Assembly (NCBI GenBank): GCA_036704125.1
Contig: DATNQI010000018.1
Location: forward strand, 1 to 46,641
DNA from: Pantanalinema sp.
GTDB taxonomy: Bacteria > Cyanobacteriota > Sericytochromatia > S15B-MN24 > UBA4093
Direction: 5' to 3'
DNA length: 46,641 bases
Below the pieces are notes generated by a model. The model had not been told where the DNA came from, searched no databases, and saw only the letters and a program-made list of their open reading frames with translations. A program made the position numbers and the translations under genes. Shown piece after piece: positions 41,588 through 46,641 of this stretch. How positions within the stretch are numbered: position 1 is the stretch's first letter; the number at the start of each line of letters is the position of its first letter.

Positions 41588-42658
41588 CTAAGCCACCTCG
41601 GAGGCGCTCTTCTCGGAGGTTCTCGGCACGTCGGGGTAGGCCTCGTGGATGGCGAGCACCTCGTCCCACTGCTGGAAGAACGCCTCCACGCAGGCCGGAT
41701 CGAAGTGACTCCCTGCCCCCTCCCGGATGACGGCGGCCGCGCGCTCGACCTCCCAGGCCCGCTTGTACGGGCGCTCCGAGGTGAGGGCGTCGAAGACGTC
41801 CGCCACCGCGACGATCCGCCCGAAGAGGGGGATGGCCTCGCCCGCGCGGCCGTGGGGGTAGCCGCTGCCGTCGAACTTCTCGTGGTGGCTGACGGCGATG
41901 AGGGCGGCGGCCTGCAGCAAGTGAGAGGAGCTGCCCCTGAGGATCTCGTAGCCGATGGCGGCGTGCTGCTTCATGATCTCGAACTCCTCGGGATCGAGCT
42001 TCCCCGGCTTGAGCAGGATGTGATCGGGAGTCCCCACCTTGCCGACGTCGTGCATGGGCGCCGCCCTCAGGATGAGCTCCTGGTCGGACTCCGAGAACCC
42101 GATGGCCTTGGCGATGAGCTGGGAGTAGCTGGCCATGCGCTGGATGTGGGAGCCGGTCTCGGGATCGCGGAACTCGGCGGCCCGCGAGAGCCTCAGGATG
42201 GTGTCATGCTCGCGCGCCAGGATCCCCGCCAGCGACATCCGCACCTCGCTCGCCAGGCCCTCCGCCCGGTCGGCGAGCATCCTCTGGTGGCGGCGCAGGG
42301 CGAGCATGTTCCGAACGCGGGGCACGAACTCGCTCTTGTCGACCGGCTTGGTGAGGAAGTCGTTGGCGCCGTACTCGAGGGCCTGGTAGCGTACCTCGGC
42401 CTCGTTCACCGAGGTCACCATCAGGACGGGGATCTCCGCGCAGCCCCGGCTCTCGCGAAAGCGGCGGACGAACTCCAGGCCGTCCATCTCGGGCATCATG
42501 TAGTCCACCAGCACCAGGTCGGGCTCCATGGCCCGGCACCAGCTCAGCGCCTCGGCGGCGGAGGTGAAGCAGAACGACTGCACCCCCTCCAGCTTCGAGA
42601 GCAGGGCGCTCAGGAACACGGTGTTCACCTTGCTGTCGTCGACGACCACGACGTTCAT
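41588..42658 (-). CDS. Response regulator with HD-GYP domain (c-di-GMP phosphodiesterase)
   Basis: This 356-residue protein has a receiver domain (residues 1-120, [10 protein letters not shown], phospho-acceptor Asp52 in LVLVDYMMPEMDG, Lys in FLTKPVD). An HD-GYP output domain follows, with the metal-binding HD pair in APMHDVGKVGTPD and the GYP motif HHEKFDGSGYPHG. Both catalytic motifs are intact, so it should hydrolyse cyclic di-GMP. RD-x-ETGSHIQRMASYS, the usual opening of the family, is also present. The start overlaps the stop of the hybrid kinase by four bases (ATGA), so translation is coupled and the kinase's HPt domain is the probable phosphate donor. Phosphorylation would tune a c-di-GMP-controlled lifestyle change. 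Confidence 0.93.
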   Translation of the reverse strand: MNVVVVDDSKVNTVFLSALLSKLEGVQSFCFTSAAEALSWCRAMEPDLVLVDYMMPEMDGLEFVRRFRESRGCAEIPVLMVTSVNEAEVRYQALEYGANDFLTKPVDKSEFVPRVRNMLALRRHQRMLADRAEGLASEVRMSLAGILAREHDTILRLSRAAEFRDPETGSHIQRMASYSQLIAKAIGFSESDQELILRAAPMHDVGKVGTPDHILLKPGKLDPEEFEIMKQHAAIGYEILRGSSSHLLQAAALIAVSHHEKFDGSGYPHGRAGEAIPLFGRIVAVADVFDALTSERPYKRAWEVERAAAVIREGAGSHFDPACVEAFFQQWDEVLAIHEAYPDVPRTSEKSASEVA

Positions 42659-45375
42659 CCGTCAAACTCTCCTTGCTTCAAGGTCCCGACGAAGGCCCGC
42701 ACGCGCGCGGCCTCCTGCGCAAGCTCGCCTTCGAGCGCGCGCAGACCGTTCCAATCCGAGGTCTCCTCCATCCGGCGGCAGATCGCGGCCAGCGCCGCGA
42801 CCCCGAGGTTGGCCGCGGTCCCCTTCAGCTCGTGGACCACCGAGACGAGCGCCCTGGCGTCCTCGCGCGCGAGCGCGTCGCCGATCCTCGCCTGGATCTC
42901 GGGCAGCGACTCGACGAAGAGGCCCAGCAAGAGCCCGGCCTCCTCGGGATCGACCACCGCGCGCAGGCGCGCCAGATCGACGCACGGAAGGGCCCGGGCA
43001 TCCAGGTCGGCCGGGGGCGCCGCGGCCCCCGGCGAATCATCGCCGAGCCAGCGCGCCAGGACGGCCGCGAGCTGCTCCTGGGTGAAGGGCTTGGACAGGT
43101 AATCATCCATCCCCGCCTCCAGGCACTTCTCCCGATCGCCGCGCATGGCGTTGGCCGTCATGGCGACGATGGGCACGCGGCGGCCCTGGGGCGCCTCGTG
43201 CAGGCGGATCAGGCGCGTCGCCTCGAAGCCGTCCATGAGCGGCATCTGGCAGTCCATCAGGATCAGGTCGTAGGCGTCGCCCGAAAAGGCCTCCAGGGCC
43301 GCCGTGCCGCTCGCGGCGACGTGCGGCTCGACGCCCAGCCTCCTGAGCTGCGCCTGGGCCACCCGCTGGTTGATGGGGTTGTCCTCCACCAGCAGGAGGC
43401 GCCTTGGCGCGAAGTGAGCCCGCCCGGCCCGGAGCGGCGCGGGATCCTCGGCCTGCGCCTGCCGGCCGGACGAGGCGAGCTCGACCAGGCAATCGAAGAG
43501 CTGGGACTGGCGCAGCGGCTTGGTCAGGTGGGCGGCATAACCCGCGGCCGAGGTCTGATCGCTGACGAGCCGTCGATCCAGGTCGGCCAGGAGGACCAGC
43601 CGGGTCGCGCCCAGCGCCGGGTCGCTCGCCACCTGGCGCCCCAGACACAGGGCGACGTCCTCGGCCTGGCTGGAGTCCACGATCACCACCCCGAAGGGGT
43701 CGCCCTCGGAAGCCGCCTGCCGGATGACCTCCAGGGCGTCGTGGAGGCCGGCCTGGGCCCCGTTGCGCATCCCCCACGACGAGATGTAGCGGTGGGCGAT
43801 CTCCTGACCGGCCGCGTCCCCCCCGACCAGCAGCACGCGCACCCGGTGCAGCGGCGAGGGGTCCGAGGTCCCCTCCGCGAGGCGGCCATGCTGGAAGGGC
43901 AGGGTGAACCAGAAGGTGGACCCTGCCCCCTCCCGGCTCTCGACGCCCATCTCGCCACCCATCAGCTCCACCAGGTGCTTGGAGATGGAAAGGCCGAGAC
44001 CGGTGCCGCCGTAGCGGCGGGTCGTCGAGCCGTCGGCCTGCACGAAGGGCTGGAACAGGCGCCGGCGAGCCGCCTCCGAGAGGCCGATCCCCGTGTCGCG
44101 GACCTCGAAGCGCAGGGTGGAGGTCTCTTCGCTCGCCTCCTGCAGGCCCACCCGCAGGGTGACCTCGCCTTTTTCGGTGAACTTGAGGGCGTTGCCCGCC
44201 AGGTTGAGCAGCACCTGCCGCAGGCGCCCCGGATCCCCCTGCAGGGGGGTGGGGATGGCGGGGGAGATGAAGCTCGTCAGGGCCAGGCCCTTGCCGAAGG
44301 CCCTCGTGGAGAGGAGGCCGACGACGCCCTCCACGACCGACGCCGGATCGAACGCGACCGAATCGACGCGCATCATCTCCGCCTCGATCTTCGAGAAGTC
44401 GAGGATGTCGTCGATGATGCTCAGGAGGGCGACGGCCGACTCCTTGAGGATGCCCAGAAAGTCGCGCTGCTCCGCGCTGAGGGCCGTGTCCATGAGCAGA
44501 TCGGCCATCCCGAGGACGCCGTTCATCGGGGTCCGGATCTCGTGGCTGACGGTGGAGAGGAACTCGGACTTGAGGCGCGAGGCCGCGAGCGCCTCGTCCC
44601 GGGTCTTCTCCAGCTCCTGCTCGGCCTGCTTTCGCTCGGTGATATCGCGCTTGATGGCCACGAAGTGCGAGACCTTCCCGGTCTCGTCCTTCAGGGGGGT
44701 GATGGTCTGCTCCTCGGGGTAGAGGCTCCCGTCCTTGCGCCGGTTGATGAGCTCGCCTTCCCAGACGTCGCCGGAAAGGACGGTCCTCCACATCTCGGTG
44801 TAGAAGGAGCGCGCCTGCAGGCCGGATCGAAGGACGCCGACCTTTTCTCCGACGACCTCGTGCGCCTCGTAGCCGGTCCGGGCGGTGAAGGCGCGGTTGG
44901 CGTACTGGACGATGCCGGACGCATCGGTGATGAGGACCATGTTCGCCGCCGCGTCCAGGGCGGCCCGGTGCAGCTTGAGCTGCGCCTCGGCCTGCCGGCG
45001 CTCGCTCAGGTCCTGGAAGGAGACGATCATCCCCGACGCCTCGCCCCCCTGCCTCAGCCCCTGGACGACGACGGCGACCGGGACGAAGCGCCCGTCCTTG
45101 GCGACGAAGAGCTCTCTGCTCTCCACCCTGCCGCTGGACGTCAGCGCCAAGAAGAAGGGGCACTCCTCGGCGGGGAACGGGCGCCGGTCCGGGTGCAGGA
45201 AGTGGAAGGCCGCGTGGCCGACCTGGCCCCGCAGCTCGGCTTCCTTCCAGCCGAGAACCCGCTCGGCTACCGGGTTCATGAGCACGATGCGGCCCTGAGG
45301 ATCCAGGACCAGCATGCCGTCGCTCGCGGTGTCGAGCACCGCGCGGATCAAGTCGGAGGAGCCTGGATCGACCAT
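42655..45375 (-). CDS. Hybrid histidine kinase (PAS-PAS-HisKA-HATPase-REC-REC-HPt)
   Basis: This 906-residue kinase lacks membrane segments, so it senses inside the cell. Two PAS domains come first (about 10-125 and 130-255; ending [12 protein letters not shown] and [12 protein letters not shown]). HisKA carries His278 ([10 protein letters not shown]), followed by HATPase ([17 protein letters not shown]). A degenerate receiver follows (about 515-635): its acidic pocket reads LLVGGD instead of a D-D pair, though VVIVDSS and LTKPL remain. An intact receiver then has Asp708 ([13 protein letters not shown]) and KPF. The last domain is an HPt with His848 ([13 protein letters not shown]). ATG 45375 has GGAG at 7 bases, so the longer GTG frame is rejected. 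It is a complete internal phosphorelay probably feeding the HD-GYP regulator. Confidence 0.9.
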   Translation of the reverse strand: MVDPGSSDLIRAVLDTASDGMLVLDPQGRIVLMNPVAERVLGWKEAELRGQVGHAAFHFLHPDRRPFPAEECPFFLALTSSGRVESRELFVAKDGRFVPVAVVVQGLRQGGEASGMIVSFQDLSERRQAEAQLKLHRAALDAAANMVLITDASGIVQYANRAFTARTGYEAHEVVGEKVGVLRSGLQARSFYTEMWRTVLSGDVWEGELINRRKDGSLYPEEQTITPLKDETGKVSHFVAIKRDITERKQAEQELEKTRDEALAASRLKSEFLSTVSHEIRTPMNGVLGMADLLMDTALSAEQRDFLGILKESAVALLSIIDDILDFSKIEAEMMRVDSVAFDPASVVEGVVGLLSTRAFGKGLALTSFISPAIPTPLQGDPGRLRQVLLNLAGNALKFTEKGEVTLRVGLQEASEETSTLRFEVRDTGIGLSEAARRRLFQPFVQADGSTTRRYGGTGLGLSISKHLVELMGGEMGVESREGAGSTFWFTLPFQHGRLAEGTSDPSPLHRVRVLLVGGDAAGQEIAHRYISSWGMRNGAQAGLHDALEVIRQAASEGDPFGVVIVDSSQAEDVALCLGRQVASDPALGATRLVLLADLDRRLVSDQTSAAGYAAHLTKPLRQSQLFDCLVELASSGRQAQAEDPAPLRAGRAHFAPRRLLLVEDNPINQRVAQAQLRRLGVEPHVAASGTAALEAFSGDAYDLILMDCQMPLMDGFEATRLIRLHEAPQGRRVPIVAMTANAMRGDREKCLEAGMDDYLSKPFTQEQLAAVLARWLGDDSPGAAAPPADLDARALPCVDLARLRAVVDPEEAGLLLGLFVESLPEIQARIGDALAREDARALVSVVHELKGTAANLGVAALAAICRRMEETSDWNGLRALEGELAQEAARVRAFVGTLKQGEFDG

Positions 45376-45558
45376 TTTAGCTCCGTCATCGCACGAGTCA
45401 TCCGGCAACAACCGCAAAGCGAGGCGCAGCGCCCCGCACGTCCTTGCCCGAAAGGCCAAACGCCCACCAATGCTCCATCATGGCGCCCATCATAGTCGCA
45501 ACCAAGGCATCAGGCCATCCGTAGGATTTGCGTAACAACATCAGAGCAGCAACGAAAC

Positions 45559-45580
45559 CCGTCATTGTATCCAATGACGG
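45559..45580. promoter_or_regulatory. Palindrome in divergent region
   Basis: CCGTCATTG and CAATGACGG pair perfectly (9 bp) around TATC, flanked on both sides by ACGAAA. It could be an operator serving either divergent gene or a transcript hairpin. There is no sequence-specific family assignment. Confidence 0.4.
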
Positions 45581-45634
45581 AACGAAATCATGGGCGCGGC
45601 GAAATTCGGACGCAAGTCCCCCTTGAGATCAAGG

Positions 45635-45666
45635 TATAATTAGAACAAGATTAAGCACCGATTAAG
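45635..45666 (+). promoter_or_regulatory. -10 box and 11-bp direct repeat before carboxypeptidase gene
   Basis: TATAAT at 45635-45640 is a consensus -10, but no -35 lies at the right distance. Just downstream GATTAAG occurs twice (45649-45655 and 45660-45666) at exactly 11-bp pitch, the pitch recognised by OmpR-type winged-helix proteins. It differs in sequence from the TGTAAC sites. Confidence 0.45.
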
Positions 45667-45691
45667 TCCCACCTGTCGGAGGAGTTGCTGA

Positions 45692-46641
45692 ATGACCCGT
45701 CTTTCCATCGCGTCCCGCTGGCGCAAGGCGGCCGCGATCGCCCTGACCCTCGGCCTCGTCGCCGGCTGCGGCATGAGCCCCATGCGCACCGGCGCCGACC
45801 CCGCCGAGGTCTCCCGGCTCAAGGCCCAGGCCGAGCGCTCGACGACCGGCCTGGTCAACGTCGTCGTCACCCACGGCACCGCCAAGAACCTGAGCGAGCT
45901 GGTCAGCGCCGGCTTCGACGTCTGGGGCGTCGAGGGCAAGCGCGTCAAGGGCAGCGCCAACGCCGCCTCGCTGGAGACCATCCAGCGCCTCAACCTGCCC
46001 GTCGAGTCCTTCAGGAGCCTGGGCAACTCCTTCGACAAGGGCTACAAGACCACCGAGCAGATCGAGGCCGACCTCAAGGCGCTCGCGGCCAAGTACCCCG
46101 ACATGACCAAGCTCGAGGACTTCGGCGACAGCTGGGAGAAGACCCAGGGCAAGACCGGTCACGACCTCTTCGTCCTCAAGATCGGCCGCGGCAACACCGC
46201 GAGCAAGCCGGGCGTCATCTTCCTGGGCAACCACCACGCCCGCGAGATCGTCACCCCCGAGATCGTGCTGAACATCGCCCACATGCTGCTCGAGGGCTAC
46301 GGCAAGGACCCCGAGATCACCGCCTACGTCGACAGCCGCGACATCTGGCTGGCTCCGACCGTCAACCCCGACGGCCACGTCCACGCCGAGCAGGGCGCCA
46401 ACCAGCGCAAGAACACCAACGTCGTCACCGGAGGCAAGCGCCGCATCGGCGTCGACCTCAACCGCAACTACGGCTACAAGTGGAACAACGGCGGCGCCAG
46501 CAGCGACCCCGAGAACGACACCTTCATGGGCGTGAGCGCCTTCTCGGAGCCCGAGACCCAGGCGATCAAGCAGCTCGTCGGCAGCCGCAAGTTCGCCTTC
46601 CTGATGACCTACCACAGCTTCAGCAACCTGATCCTGTGGCC
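45692..46641 (+). CDS. M14-family metallocarboxypeptidase lipoprotein (partial)
   Basis: The gene runs off the window edge after about 316 codons. A lipoprotein signal (AAAIALTLGLVAGC) is followed by a prodomain-like segment of about 75 residues. The M14 catalytic domain has the zinc motif H-x-x-E in GNHHAREIVTPEIV. PTVNPDGHVH, VDLNRNYGYKW and the third zinc ligand His in MTYHSFSNLILWP also match the family. The enzyme removes C-terminal residues from peptides and would work at the outer surface or in the periplasm. GGAGG lies 9 bases before ATG 45692. The substrate pocket residue is beyond the edge, so specificity is unknown. Confidence 0.88.
   Translation, partial: MTRLSIASRWRKAAAIALTLGLVAGCGMSPMRTGADPAEVSRLKAQAERSTTGLVNVVVTHGTAKNLSELVSAGFDVWGVEGKRVKGSANAASLETIQRLNLPVESFRSLGNSFDKGYKTTEQIEADLKALAAKYPDMTKLEDFGDSWEKTQGKTGHDLFVLKIGRGNTASKPGVIFLGNHHAREIVTPEIVLNIAHMLLEGYGKDPEITAYVDSRDIWLAPTVNPDGHVHAEQGANQRKNTNVVTGGKRRIGVDLNRNYGYKWNNGGASSDPENDTFMGVSAFSEPETQAIKQLVGSRKFAFLMTYHSFSNLILW

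Larger units (their letters stand above)
45376..45691. other. 316-bp divergent intergenic region
   Basis: This is the only gene-free stretch over 300 bp. I see no tRNA or riboswitch. Near the kinase it is GC-rich; from about 45480 it becomes relatively AT-rich. It holds a 9-bp palindrome at 45559-45580 and a promoter-like element before the carboxypeptidase gene, both listed separately. The kinase-side promoter was not identified, though TACAAT within the palindrome (minus strand) is a possibility. Confidence 0.5.

Noticed and set aside
45520-45536. CGTAGG-N5-CGTAAC, a possible fifth TGTAAC-type operator
   Set aside because: One half-site matches at only 4 of 6 positions and no TA hexamer lies 10 bp on, so it does not meet the rule set by the four good sites.
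45651-45665. TTAA-N7-TTAA resembling a CtrA site
   Set aside because: CtrA is an alphaproteobacterial regulator and nothing else in the window suggests that group. Only the general 11-bp winged-helix pitch is retained as an observation.

Overview
The window is about 46.6 kb of very GC-rich, densely coding DNA (roughly two thirds G+C by eye) from a free-living bacterium with an outer membrane. An LptD/OstA-family protein, several lipoproteins and two periplasmic binding proteins point to a diderm cell. I count about 36 copies of the palindrome GCGATCGC, against about two expected from base composition. That octamer is HIP1, known for its over-representation in cyanobacteria. Together with a class III PHA synthase (the cyanobacterial type) and a FliI/FliH pair, but no photosynthesis genes here, this suggests a non-photosynthetic relative of Cyanobacteria (Sericytochromatia-like). 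The placement is an inference.

Layout. 1-3699: the end of a LysM protein, a small unknown protein and a Cache/HAMP/PAS sensor kinase. 3674-6546 (minus): rarA preceded in an operon by a second kinase whose core closely matches the first. 6714-11419 (plus): a small unknown protein, two tandem-duplicated periplasmic binding proteins, an ABC-F ATPase and a PDZ-like secreted protein. 11435-14275: a coiled-coil protein, an NfeD-SPFH membrane pair and an unknown protein, with a perfect bidirectional terminator. 14370-17426 (minus): a DUF2795-like protein, FliH-like stator and FliI/SctN-type ATPase. 17493-21085 (minus): MoxR, DUF58 and LptD-like, with the last two overlapping. 21200-34913: a metabolic region built around polyhydroxyalkanoate (PHA). 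34970-41460 (minus): three large lipoproteins with NHL and LamG domains in one tightly packed operon. 41588-45375 (minus): a hybrid kinase with HPt followed by an HD-GYP response regulator. 45692-end: an M14 metallocarboxypeptidase lipoprotein, cut by the window edge.

The most notable region is 22.3-34.9 kb. It encodes a PHA operon (PhaE/PhaR-like subunit, phasin-like protein, class III PhaC, PhaB), a MetX-like alpha/beta hydrolase, a second SDR oxidoreductase, an acyl-CoA synthetase with an MFS transporter, a lipase lipoprotein and a 1064-residue regulator. The regulator joins a MalT-like STAND NTPase and TPR region to a C-terminal SARP module (winged helix plus BTAD). Four promoters here share one architecture in the same orientation: two TGTAAC-type hexamers at 11-bp pitch, then exactly 10 bp, then a hexamer starting TA. 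Direct repeats at 11-bp pitch placed just upstream of the -10 are the known signature of SARP activator sites. I infer a regulon in which this regulator switches on PHA synthesis and acyl-CoA supply.

A cytochrome c peroxidase within the same region has a perfect Per-box palindrome on a plausible promoter, suggesting peroxide-responsive control. No tRNA, rRNA, CRISPR array, insertion sequence or prophage gene was seen.
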